Below are positions 47,037-57,259 of a stretch of DNA of 64,000 nucleotides, in pieces. The DNA is from Drosophila miranda (Eukaryota > Arthropoda > Insecta > Diptera > Drosophilidae), in the NCBI RefSeq assembly GCF_003369915.1, contig NC_046676.1, positions 8,835,501 to 8,899,500 of the forward strand. The letters are read 5' to 3'. The translations under genes and the position numbers were made by a program. Each line of letters begins with the position of its first letter. Within the stretch, counting starts at the first letter, position 1. The notes under the pieces were generated by a model. It was not told the origin of the DNA and ran no database searches. It worked only from the letters and a program-made list of their open reading frames with translations.

Positions 47037-48415
47037 ATGAAAATCGAATGGGCTCCTCTCAAAGTTCCGCCGGCCCGGCGTTTGCAGACCATGATCACGG
47101 CACTCTTCACCATGGCGTTCTTCGTGCTGTTGTTTTCTTCTTACTTGTTTGTTGCCGGTTCACTGGTGAGATAATCCTCTCTCTTCGGGTCAGTATTGTA
47201 TATATGTAGTATCTATCCTCTAGATCTATGGTGGACTCATTCTGCGCAGCTTGATACTGATCTACTTGGTCTATATGTATTTGGACCACAAGAGAACCCA
47301 CTCCATCATTGACAGCAATGGGCAAGTCCATAATCCTAACAGATAAACAGTACATATTCCTAATACTAATACTCCATAGATGGATGCTAAACCGAACCAA
47401 TACCCTGTATCGGAGCTATCGCAACTACTTTCCCGTGGAACTAGTGAAGACCGCAGAGCTCCCCGCAAACAGAAATTATATTTTAGCCAGCTTTCCTCAC
47501 GGCATACTGGGGTAAGAGCGCCGGACAGGGACAATCTTATCTATAAATATTCTAAATTCGATTCGCAACTGATTTCCCGCAATAGAACTGGAATCGGGAT
47601 CAACATGGGAGTGGAAATCTCCAAGTGGCTGGAACTGTTCCCCCAGATTCGGCCCAAGGTTGGAACTTTAGATCAGCACTTCCTTGTGCCATTTATGCGG
47701 GAGGTGCTGCGCGCCTGGGGGCTCGTGTCGGTGTCGAAGGAGGCCCTGATCCATATGTTAACTAAGTCGAATGACCCAAAGCATGCGGACAATCGCGATG
47801 GCTTCACATCCAATGCGGTGGCCATACTTGTGGGTGGCGCTCAAGAGGCCATGGACTCGCATCCTGGCCAATATATACTGACCCTGAAGAGCCGCAAGGG
47901 ATTCGTCAAAATGGCCATAAGAACAGGGTGAGTGTATAAAGGAAGTAGCACATTGTTTAAATACGACAGTAACCTTGTTCCTGATGCAGTTCATCGATTG
48001 TGCCCTCATTTTCCTTTGGGGAGGTGGACATATTCGATCAGGTGGCTAATCCGCCGGACTCCCTACTCCGTCGCGTACAGTCTGTGGTGAAGAAACTGAC
48101 GGGCGTTGCCCCGCTGATTCCAGTCGGTCGCGGTTTCTTCAATTATACCTTCGGTTTCCTTCCCCAGCGCCGTCGCATCGTTCAAGTCGGTGAGTATCTG
48201 TAAAATGTATACAAGAATAAGATCTTTAAGGCCTAAACCATGATCTGAATCCTCCAGTCGGCGCCCCCATCGATGTGGTAAGGAGTGATCAACCGGATGC
48301 CGCCTATGTGGACAAGGTGCATGGCCAGGTCATGGAGGCTCTGGAAAAGATATTCGATCAGTACAAGGAGCAATATATACCGCATTCAAAGAACACCAAG
48401 CTGGTTATACATTAA
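47037..48415 (+). CDS. DGAT2/MOGAT-family acyltransferase, copy A
   Basis: Exons 47037-47165, 47224-47321, 47380-47511, 47586-47927, 47990-48189 and 48258-48415 encode 352 residues. Two N-terminal hydrophobic segments lie at about residues 20-43 and 46-62. The catalytic region reads ILASFPHGILG, with Phe where most DGAT2 proteins have the first His of HPHG; copy B shares this. Later family blocks are RPKVGTLDQHF, ILVGGAQEAMD, VDIFDQV and IPVGRGFFNYTFGFLP. The enzymes esterify diacylglycerol or monoacylglycerol (some members use fatty alcohols) at the ER or lipid droplet; the substrate cannot be told here. Intron 2 starts with GC rather than GT. D. melanogaster has a tandem DGAT2 cluster near torso, as I recall. 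Confidence 0.93.
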
Positions 48416-49516
48416 ACTAGAAACATCAATAGATTTTTTTTTTTTAAATAATGTGATCTTCAATCTACTTTAAAAGCATTTATTACGAGTATAAATACAT
48501 ACCTACATACATATATATATTTACTTATTCTTGAACTAACTATACCTATGTATACCTATAGAAAGTCCCCAATTATTATGTTAGCTATATCTCGGCTGGA
48601 TATTGACATGGCTCTGGCATACCTACATGTGTTTTGTAGCCTATAGCGCACATTCTGTATAGTATAGTAGTATAGCATATAGTATATAAATGACTCGCAT
48701 ATCGTGCACTACATTCAGCATTTGTCAGTTGTGCGCCAGCGTTTTCGGTTCTGTTTGTTCGTCGAATGCGAGAACATTCTTGGCACGGGGTCAATAAATG
48801 AGCGAATCGTTGGCATAATTAACGTAGAACATGAATGACCGTGATTGAATTATACAAACTTTTCCACGTGCCAAGTTCTCAGGCAATTTTCTTTTATGTG
48901 GCGCCCCCGTGAAATTGCAAACTGGAAAACAGGTTGTAATTACAGCACCACTTTTATATAAAGTGTGAGTATATATATGTTACATGTGTATATCCAAAAC
49001 TCGTAACATAGTACATATGACAGAATGCATGAAACTGAAGACGTGGAGTGGGATAAATACTAATCTAAAGGTCGAGAGGGGGAGAATGATAAAGACGAAA
49101 ACGGACATGCCCATATCGAACCCATATCGAAATCGCAATAGCCCCGTACTCTTATCGGGGGGCCACTTTGAACCCCAAGCATATAATTTGCCAGACGATG
49201 ATTAAAATGCAGCCACTTCGAAACGACGCCTTTCACGTTAATAGATCGTATGCATTGATTGGTATACCAAATGGTAGGGAAGGGGTTCTTTAAAAGGTTG
49301 GATACACCAATGATGGCAAAAATCTTAGCTTAGTTAATGGGATTTAGAAAGACGGACAGACCGAGACGAGTACCCGAGTAAGTGCTAACAAGTTTTTAAT
49401 CTATTATTAACTTGTTAACAGCTGGGGGCCCCGAATTCGCCCGCCCCCTGATAAGGATAAGTTCGAGTGTGTACATATTGTCCAATTGAAATCGTTTGTC
49501 GCCACTGAACTCTCAT
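48416..49516. other. Intergenic between the two DGAT2-family genes
   Basis: 3' flank of copy A and 5' flank of copy B. No third paralog fragment or other coding region was recognised. Confidence 0.5.
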
Positions 49517-49522
49517 TCAGTC
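49517..49522 (+). promoter_or_regulatory. Inr of the second DGAT2-family gene
   Basis: TCAGTC, a good match to the fly initiator TCAKTY, with +1 A at 49519, 68 nt before the ATG. Confidence 0.5.
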
Positions 49523-49586
49523 GCTGGAGTGCCGTTGAAAAGGCTGATTGTGTTGCTTGTGGTCGGTCCGATCCGTAGCGGAAAAT

Positions 49587-51009
49587 ATGAAAATTGAATG
49601 GGCTCCTCTCAAAGTCCCGCCGCGCCGGCGTCTGCAGACCCTAGTCACGCTTATGATCACGTTTACGTGCTTCATTCTATCAATAACTGCCATTCCGATT
49701 ATTGTGGCTTCGCTGGTAAGGCAATAGATGTTTTTTTCGTTGTCATAGCTATCATTGTTTAGATAATTATCTGAAATCGTCACTCCATTCAGATCTATGG
49801 TGGTCTGATTCTGCGTAGCTTGATACTCGTCTACTTGGTCTACATACTCTATGATCACAAGCGAAACAATTCCGTAATAGATGGCAATGGGTAAGTGTCG
49901 ATCGTCCACAACAGCCGTTTAAGATACAATAATCCCATTGAAAATCTTCCTTAGCTGGCTGTTGAACCGCTCTAATCGCCTGTATCGGCACTATCGCAAC
50001 TACTTTCCCGTGGAACTGGTGAAAACAGCCGAGCTGCCACCAAACAAAAACTATATCTTGGCTAGCTTTCCGCACGGCATACTCGGGTAAGAATGTCGAC
50101 AGATAGCCAATCTTATCGAGCCACTCCAGTGACGAAATCCAATATGCATACATACAATACATACATATGTACTGATCGAAATAGAAATGGAATCGGCATC
50201 AACATGGGCCTGGATATCTCACGGTGGCTCGAACTGTTCCCTAAGATCCGACCCAAGGTGGGCACTCTGGATCAGAACTTCCTGATACCTATTGGACGTG
50301 AGGTGCTGCGCTCTTGGGGCCTGGTGTCGGTGTCGAAAGCCTCCCTTAACTATTTGTTAACCAAATCGAATGATCCGAAGCATGCGGACAATCGCGATGG
50401 CTTCACATCCAATGCGGTAGCCATACTTGTGGGTGGCGCCCAAGAGGCCATGGACTCGCATCCAGGGCAATACATTGTCACCCTAAAGAACCGCAAGGGA
50501 TTCGTCAAAATGGCCATACGAACGGGGTGAGTAAATGTAGGAAGTGCATACTTAAATATGGAACTATGTTACCTCCATTTTAATGCAGATCACCGATCGT
50601 TCCGACATTTTCCTTTGGGGAGGTGGACATATTCGATCAGGTGCCCAATCCCCCGAATTCCCTGGTTCGTCGAGTGCAGACTGCGGTGAAACAGCTTACG
50701 GGCATATCACCTCTGATTCCAGTGGGTCGTGGAATCTTCAACTATTCATTTGGCTTCCTGCCAAATAGATGTCGCATCGTACAAGTTGGTGAGTATCATG
50801 TGGGATTATATTGTAGGGGAATGCTTGAACTAATCTATTGAATTTACGCAGTGGGCGCCCCCATCAATGTGGTGAAAAGTGATCAGCCTGATGCCGCCTA
50901 TGTGGACAAGGTGCATGGCCAGGTCATGGAGGCTCTGGAAAAGATGTTCGAAAAGTACAAGAAGAAATATATTCCGAACTCAAAGAACACCAGGCTGGTC
51001 ATCCATTAA
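49587..51009 (+). CDS. DGAT2/MOGAT-family acyltransferase, copy B
   Basis: Exons 49587-49715, 49793-49890, 49955-50086, 50185-50526, 50589-50788 and 50852-51009. All six exon lengths equal those of copy A (129, 98, 132, 342, 200 and 158), giving 352 residues. Motifs: ILASFPHGILG, RPKVGTLDQNF, ILVGGAQEAMD, IPVGRGIFNYSFGFLP. Here intron 2 has an ordinary GTAAGT donor. Exons 4 and 6 contain stretches identical to copy A even at silent sites, while exon 1 is diverged in its membrane part. Same family and likely role as copy A; the two differ mainly in the N-terminal membrane helix and the surface of exon 4, so their substrates or tissues may differ. Confidence 0.93.
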
Positions 51010-51654
51010 ACGGGAAAATGTTTTATAAGTATGTCGATGAAATGTGATCTTAGTTCCACTTGCATTTAATATAAACCTAAATTCGTTATTGTTCTTCAAT
51101 TCGAATTGAAAGGTGGGCGCGAAGTAAATCGAAGAGCTGCCATCCCTGGGTGATAGGGAGAACTTAACTGGCGGTGAAGGATAGATTTTATGATGGCAGG
51201 TTGATTCGGTAGTTTAATTTAATGAGGTTTTATTTGGAAAAAACACCGGCAGTTTAAGTAAAACGGAGGGCAAAGCAAAAACACTTCTGGCCACTGCAAA
51301 AGGTCAAAATAAGCTACGAATAAGTTCCTCTAATCGCACAAAAATATCACCGACAAATATATTATCAGCACATCAATACATCCCATCCCTAATTGGTGGT
51401 TGCATCATTTACGGTATTCTGTTCCATATATTTTGACATCGAAATTGAGTTGAAAGTATATTTATTTATCATTAATCCTTTTACATTTGCATTCATATCT
51501 TTGTCACTCATACACTTTCAAACAATTTCTCTTTACCGCGCACTACTCGTATTCAGCCGATTGTATCGATGGCCGAACTTGAATCGGGTATGGTTCTCTT
51601 TGAACCGGTAAGTAACAATGAGCAATTTCCCTTACGTTTTATTTGTTTTTTTAG

Positions 51655-51800
51655 ACAAAATACAATAAAAGCAAGTATTTAAAATAAACCAGTCAAGTAT
51701 AAAATAATCTCATTAATTATATAAAACTATGTGGGCAGAGCTGAAAGATTTATCTAGCTTGTAATATTCCACAGAATATCAAAATCGAGGAATCTGGTTT
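51655..51800 (+). repeat. Dispersed repeat family R1, copy c
   Basis: Blocks caaaatacaataaaagcaag, tatttaaaataaacc, ataaaactatgtgggcag and atatcaaaatcgaggaat, in the same order as copies a, b and d. Confidence 0.7.
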
Positions 51801-51898
51801 CCAATCCTTGACGGAGAACGATTAACCCGTTGTAGATCAACGGGGTATTTTAATATTCCACCGAATACATTTTTTAAGTTCAGAGGAAAGATGGTATG

Positions 51899-52054
51899 AA
51901 TAAAAGCAAGTATTTGGAATAAGCCAGTTAAGTAGAAAATTGATTCAGCAATCGTATAAAATTATGTGGGCAGGTCTGAGAGATCTATCTTGCTAGTAAT
52001 ATTCCACGGAAAATCAAAATCGAGGAATATGTAAAATAGAACTTGAATTCGCCA
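51899..52054 (+). repeat. Dispersed repeat family R1, copy d
   Basis: Blocks aataaaagcaagtatttgg, gtagaaaattgattcagcaa, cgtataaaattatgtgggca and cgaggaatatgtaaaataga. Tandem with copy c, about 245 bp apart. Confidence 0.7.
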
Positions 52055-52085
52055 CTCGATAGTTTTGAATAGAATGATTCAAAAA

Positions 52086-52788
52086 ATCGATACTATCGAT
52101 AGCTATATTTCAAGCAAAAATAAATAAAAAATTTTTCAAAATAAACATTTTATTCATATTCTTCCTTTTTAAAACTCAGAGACTCTTTTATTTCTTAGTT
52201 TCATTTTCGCTTGCATAAATTTAGGCAGGGTTTCTTGGAATTTCTTGGAAGTAGCGAACATTATTTCCAGTAAAACGTCGGCTTGATCTGCATTGAACTG
52301 CAAACGAAATCCTTATTTTTTATATCGGGGATGGTGGCAAGCCTGAGCGATCTTAAAATATCAAAATCCATTTTTTTATTTATCTTGCAAAAAAAAGCAG
52401 ACCTGCCTGCCAACAGGTGAACATTGATCTATTTATGCGATCGTGCTACTTTCAAAAGCCCTAACTTCAAATTTTTCTTGGCTCAAGCAGTCTTGCACCG
52501 CTAAATTTAAGCAGTGGGCATAGGTGTAGGTGTCGTTGAAGAATGTGACATGCCTTAACCATTGTCGCCCTCGCATTGTCAGTTACAATAACACCCAGAA
52601 CCTTTCGCAGTGAGTTGGCTGTTTCTGAATGAATAAAGGGATCTTCAAGTTTTTCGGTTGACACCACTGCACTTTTCAAAATCAAAGTAGATATGGGGAT
52701 GTGACCGATAAGAGCTCAATAGTATCATGAAAAGTAGCAAAACCATCGATAGTATCAACTAGCACCAAAACATCGATACTATCGATAG
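52086..52788 (-). mobile_element. Decayed hAT-superfamily DNA transposon remnant flanked by ATCGATA repeats
   Basis: The minus strand at about 52450-52690 reads SETANSLRKVLGVIVTDNAR and then, after a +1/-1 frame change, TYTYAHCLNLAVQDCLSQEK. This resembles the hAT transposase order (TDN motif, then a H-C-LNL-VQD motif). The change of frame and missing flanks make it non-functional. The 17-mer atcgatactatcgatag occurs on both sides (52086-52102 and 52772-52788) and could be subterminal transposase-binding repeats. Family assignment rests on motif style only. Confidence 0.5.
52169..52297 (-). pseudogene. Exon-like ORF downstream of the hAT remnant
   Basis: After an acceptor-like ttcgtttgcag, 42 open codons read FNADQADVLLEIMFATSKKF and on to RVSEF and a stop, with a TTTATT poly(A) signal (minus-strand AATAAA) about 15 nt beyond. 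It could be the last exon of a domesticated or dying hAT-derived gene. No upstream partner exon could be joined. Confidence 0.3.
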
Positions 52789-52798
52789 TGACATCGAT
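52744..52798 (+). promoter_or_regulatory. Cluster of DRE-like ATCGAT sites
   Basis: Four ATCGAT cores within 55 bp (TATCGATA at about 52780). They lie about 70-100 bp upstream of the likely 5' UTR exon of par-1. They may be DREF sites of that promoter or repeats belonging to the hAT remnant. Confidence 0.4.
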
Positions 52799-52859
52799 GG
52801 TTTGACACCTATAATTTGTTGCTGGCAAAGTGAATGTGCTTATAATAAAATAGTAAAAT

Positions 52860-53461
52860 TTAACAGCATTGTGTGTGCGTCGGAAAATCGACGAATTGCA
52901 CTTGCCCCCTCGCGCAGTTGACAAAATAGTTCCCAATATCAAGTTACCCATCACATCATCTTGGATATGTACATACATAGCCTATGAAGGGCAGAGCAGA
53001 AGAAAATTCGTGGCCAACAAGAGTGGTGTCAATCGCTGTAATTTTGTGAAAATTCGGAGACCGTCTCGGTGATATCGTAATAACAAAAGGCAATAAATAG
53101 AAAGAGAAAAATCTGATTGAAAACCAGAGCTAGCGCTACTGCTGCTGCGAGCGAGCGAGTGAGTGTGTGAGCGAGTAAGAAAGATATGTATTGCATTTGC
53201 ATTTCGTTGTGTGTGTCCGTTGTCGTCTCTTTCGACTCTGTTCGGTAAAAGTCGGCCTTTCCACCGAAACCACTTTGTGCGTGAAAATCGGAAAGGAAAA
53301 GAAAGGAGAAAAATTAAATAATAATAATGTGTTACATCGATGGAAACAGTCTGCGCTGAGGAAGCACTGTGCCTGACTCCCCGAAACCCCAAAAGAGAGC
53401 AGCAGCAGCAAACGCCTAAACACTTCTTCGCCTCGGTCCGATCGGAAATTTCATTTTATTG
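52860..53461 (+). other. par-1: Probable 5' non-coding first exon of par-1
   Basis: No long frame, but a strong donor ttttattg|gtaagt ends it at 53461. The next good acceptor on this strand that leads into par-1 coding sequence is at 57019 (gtatttgcag). The start is approximate. If right, mei-W68 lies inside par-1 intron 1. The exon is CpG- and simple-repeat-rich, as fly 5' UTR exons often are. Confidence 0.45.
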
Positions 53462-53706
53462 GTAAGTACATATAAGAAGAGAGCGCCTCACCGCTCAGCG
53501 CCGCGCCGCTCTGCTCCGCGCAGTCGGACGGATGGGATGGCGAGTCGGGGCAGCCAGCGCCAGCAAATCAATACTTTAAGGGGCTGCCATTCCGTTTCGT
53601 TAGTTTTTCTTTCCCATTCGTTGGCAGTACCAGCCCCCGCCTTGTCCGCCAGCAACACCGCCCCCGTTTCCGCCCAGCTATAAAAGCGCTGCTGTATGTT
53701 CGTGAG

Positions 53707-53746
53707 TGTGTGTGCGTGTGTGTGTGTGTGTGTGTGTGCTCTGTAA
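53707..53746. repeat. (TG)n microsatellite
   Basis: An alternating gtgtgt run downstream of the putative par-1 first exon. Confidence 0.85.
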
Positions 53747-54697
53747 CAACGAGTACAATTTTCTGCACATACGAAAAAAAGAAAGACCGAATAAAGAAAG
53801 AAATTCACATTAATTTATGTACAAGTGTCTCCCTCCGTGTCCATCTCTGTGTACGTGTACGTGTGCGTGCGTGTGAGCGGTGCGAGTGTTTTGCGTTAAT
53901 TTTTAAAAAACAGTTGTTTGGCAGAAAGGGAATTTTCGGTGCTTGTATTTTTAGACCCCAAGCTCCCGTACTTAAATTATTTATAACCCACTCGAACGTT
54001 TCCACGCAATGATTTACGCGATAAACGCTTACGAAGCATAAGTGTTCCCAAAACGAAATCCATTGGGGAAATGTAAGTTTACATGTGCACATACCTACTA
54101 TATCAACTGACGTTTCTATATACTTGCTTACGTATGTACGTCAGATATATATACATATGTATGTACCAATGTATATAGGGTGGGCGTGTGACGACCCGAC
54201 CCGACCCCGTCCTGCCTGTCCCACAACCATTGTTCCGGCTATTGAAAAAAACCCGAATTGATGGGATAAATAATTGATTGACCCTTAAATTCTCCGTATT
54301 CAGATACGGGGGCGTGGCCAGGAAAAAAAACACAGCTGTTGCGATTGTAAATCCATCTACTTAACCAAAAAAAAAAAAAAAAAAAACAAGTACTATTTCC
54401 AAAAAGAAGAGACGAAATGTCTGCAAAGAACAAGGAAAACCGAAAACCAGTTTTGTGCCAAGTTTATCAAAGTTAACATATTAATACAAGTGTAAACCAT
54501 CGAAAAAAGTTATTAATATTAAGATTAAACAATAGTTAAATGTAAATAAGGAAAGTAATTGAGTGCCATCTTTGAACCAATTTTGTGTAAGTTCCTTAGA
54601 TTTTAATTCATCTTTAAGCGAGGTAACAAGCAAGGTAACAAGATAATATCTAAGATTAAAGATCTACCATTGAGGATAAGTTCATTGAGAGCAGGAA

Positions 54698-55761
54698 ATG
54701 AGCGGCGATGTTGAGGGGATTGTGGTGCGACTTTTGGCCAGCCTGGTGCTCCACGGTGATGCCACGTTCATGGTACCCCAGATGGGTCCGGTATCGAGAG
54801 ATTCTCGGAACGGAAACGGATATCGCCGAGTGTCGTATAACAATCGACGGAGTCGCCATCGCTTCTGTCTGGTGGTTTATATGCTGGCCAAGATTCACCG
54901 GCTGCAGGTGAACGGCGGCAGCTACACCGTTCGGGGGCTCTACTACAGCGATCCCCACCTGATACGGACGCAGCGGCACATTGCCGCAGCCAGACTGGAC
55001 GTCTGTCATATGCTGAAAACGTCGCCTACTCGCTTGGGAGTGCTCTCCGCCTCCAAGGGTCTAATGGCAGGTGAGTCGTGGTAGCTTGGCGATCCGCTCT
55101 GCTCATGCTGATCTTTTCTTGATCTCTTGCAGGCGACATACGGATGCTCATGACCAACGGAGATGTCTTGGACTGCAGCGTATATAGCGGGGCTATCATA
55201 TTGCCCACGGACACCGAGAAGGTGGAACGCATTGTCACCCAGGCGGACTTTGTGCTGGTCGTCGAAAAGGAGTCTGTCTTCGAGAGCCTGCTGGCACGCG
55301 ATCTGTTCGGCACCTTCGGTCGCCGCTGCATCCTGGTGACCGGCAAGGGCTACCCGGACTGCAGCACGCGGCGCATCGTTCACCGGCTATCCACAGAGTG
55401 CCACTTGCCGGCCTACATACTCGTCGACGCCGATCCGTTCGGCATTGAGATAATGCTCGTCTATCGCCTCGGGTCGCAGTCCATGAGCTTCACATCGGGA
55501 GACCTCGCCACGCCTACGCTACGGTGGATTGGCCTCCACCCCTCCGAGATACCGGCCCTCTCCAGTGGTGCGGTTGCCCTTAGCAGTGGGGATAACAAGA
55601 AAATCTATGACATACTCGCCCGCGACTACATTGGTCCTGGAGTGCGACAGGAGCTGCGTTCGCTGCGGCAGATTCAGCAGAAGGCCGAAATCGAGAGTGT
55701 CATTGACTTCCTGTCCACCGACTACATTCCGAACAAAATAAATCGGAATTTATTTCTATAG
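54698..55761 (+). CDS. mei-W68: Spo11 homolog mei-W68 (meiotic double-strand-break transesterase)
   Basis: Two exons, 54698-55070 and 55133-55761, give 333 residues. RRVSYNNRRSRHRFC opens the winged-helix (5Y-CAP-like) domain. VRGLYYSDP at residues 79-86 aligns with the RDIYY motif of Spo11, so one of Tyr82/Tyr83 should be the DNA-linking tyrosine. The Toprim domain follows with VVEKESVF (metal-binding Glu) and ILVDADPFGIEIM (DxD). The end FLSTDYIPNKINRNLFL matches D. melanogaster Mei-W68 from memory. It makes the breaks that start meiotic recombination in the oocyte. All catalytic residues are present. It lies in the first intron of par-1 on the same strand. Confidence 0.97.
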
Positions 55762-57019
55762 ACTCCTCGAGAGACCTCTCTGGAAAGCTCATTTAAAATG
55801 CATTGAAAATGTATACGAATATTCCTTAAAATTGTTAGAGGCCTGAAAGGCAAAGAATAACTACATTCAAACCATATTAATTTCTTCATATATCTACACA
55901 TAATTATGACTTCAATTACTGAACTTGTAGCTGTATCTACTACAGATTTATTAGTTCAATTCAATATTAATTTTTGTAAAAACAAATATGGCGGACTTCC
56001 AAAGCAGAAATTCAAAAATGGCACAAACTTAAACGAAAACTCAATGGAAACTCTGTAAATATAAATAATCAACAGAAATTTCCATTAATTCTTAGTAAAT
56101 TAATAATTCTTTTTCAATAACAAAAAACTGGAAAAATAATTTTAAAGATTAATTTCTTTATAAAGATAATCATAAAAATGGCATTCCAGAACGAGAAGTG
56201 GATTTTGATGTTGATTATTGAATGACAAATTGGCAAAACTGTAACAAGAGAATATCTATATTTCGGATGACGGATAATTTTTAGTTGGCTATTTTTTAGT
56301 TAATGAAATACAGACGAAATCTTATTTAATGAATACCATAATTTTCATATTTAGAAAACTAATTACTACATTTTGTTATTATTAAGTATCTAAACATAAT
56401 AACGATTGTTGAAATACAATATCGAATGTCCGAAATGGACTATTCCGACTGATGCACTTGCTCGATAAATACATTGAATGGCACTGTGAAATGTCCCCTA
56501 TTTCCACAGTGGCCAAGGAAAACGTAAATTGTGTGTAGAATTAGGCTAAATATAATATGTAAGGGATTCAAGTGCATATAAATGTATAGTCCGAGATTAA
56601 AATAGTTTATAGGTATTCATTTCGGTGGAGATACACTCCCCGACACTTGAATATGACATACTAAAACGTACACTTTAGGCACCAATATTTCCGGCACAAG
56701 CCAAAGAAAACGGTGAATTTGAATTTTCCTCAAATCTCTATTCAATTTAGCATAAATTAAAAAAAAAAATAATAGCAATATTCATCAAAGTAGATTGAGG
56801 AAAAAAATTTAGTTGACATAACTCAAATTTCCGCTCCCAAAAAATGCGACACTTGAATACGACATTCACATTGAAAAATTTTTTATTTTGGATGTGGTCG
56901 CGACCAGACATTGAATAAACTCTCAAAAATTTGAGTTATGTCAATTAAATTTTTTTGTTATAAGCCTAACTTTTATCCTAATGAAATTAATGTATTTTGT
57001 ATCCCCACTGTATTTGCAG
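55762..57019. other. AT-rich intronic DNA between mei-W68 and the par-1 coding exon
   Basis: No coding region. It contains the inverted repeat described separately and low-complexity A/T runs. Confidence 0.5.
56801..56956. repeat. Inverted repeat: 30-bp arms around a 12-bp perfect palindrome
   Basis: The left arm 56801-56830 (contains tttagttgacataactcaaa) and the right arm 56927-56956 are reverse complements with one mismatch. Near the right arm, within the loop, is the palindrome TGGTCGCGACCA (56895-56906). A related direct repeat, gacacttgaata(t/c)gacat, occurs at about 56642 and 56849. It could be a MITE or foldback remnant, or a structured RNA element. Confidence 0.75.
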
Positions 57020-57259
57020 ATGTTAAGTAGCTTCACGGATGACAGGAACCGCCTGGCATTAGGATAACTTTAGGAGGAGAAACAATATAGACTCACCGGC
57101 AAGTACTCAAGTGCAGTTCCGAGGTAGGGGCAGGAGAGACGAGACGAGACGCCCGATTGAATCTCACGATCGTTGTGGACGTACCAAACTCAGCAGGACC
57201 TGCACGGACCTCAAGATTACTCATTACTGAGCCGTAGGCAATTTGGATTTGGTAGAAAT

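Noticed and set aside
57173-57259. Extended par-1 N-terminus beginning MWTYQTQQ
   Set aside because: The first codon is TTG, not ATG. The first ATG in frame is 57260, which matches the recalled PAR-1 start.
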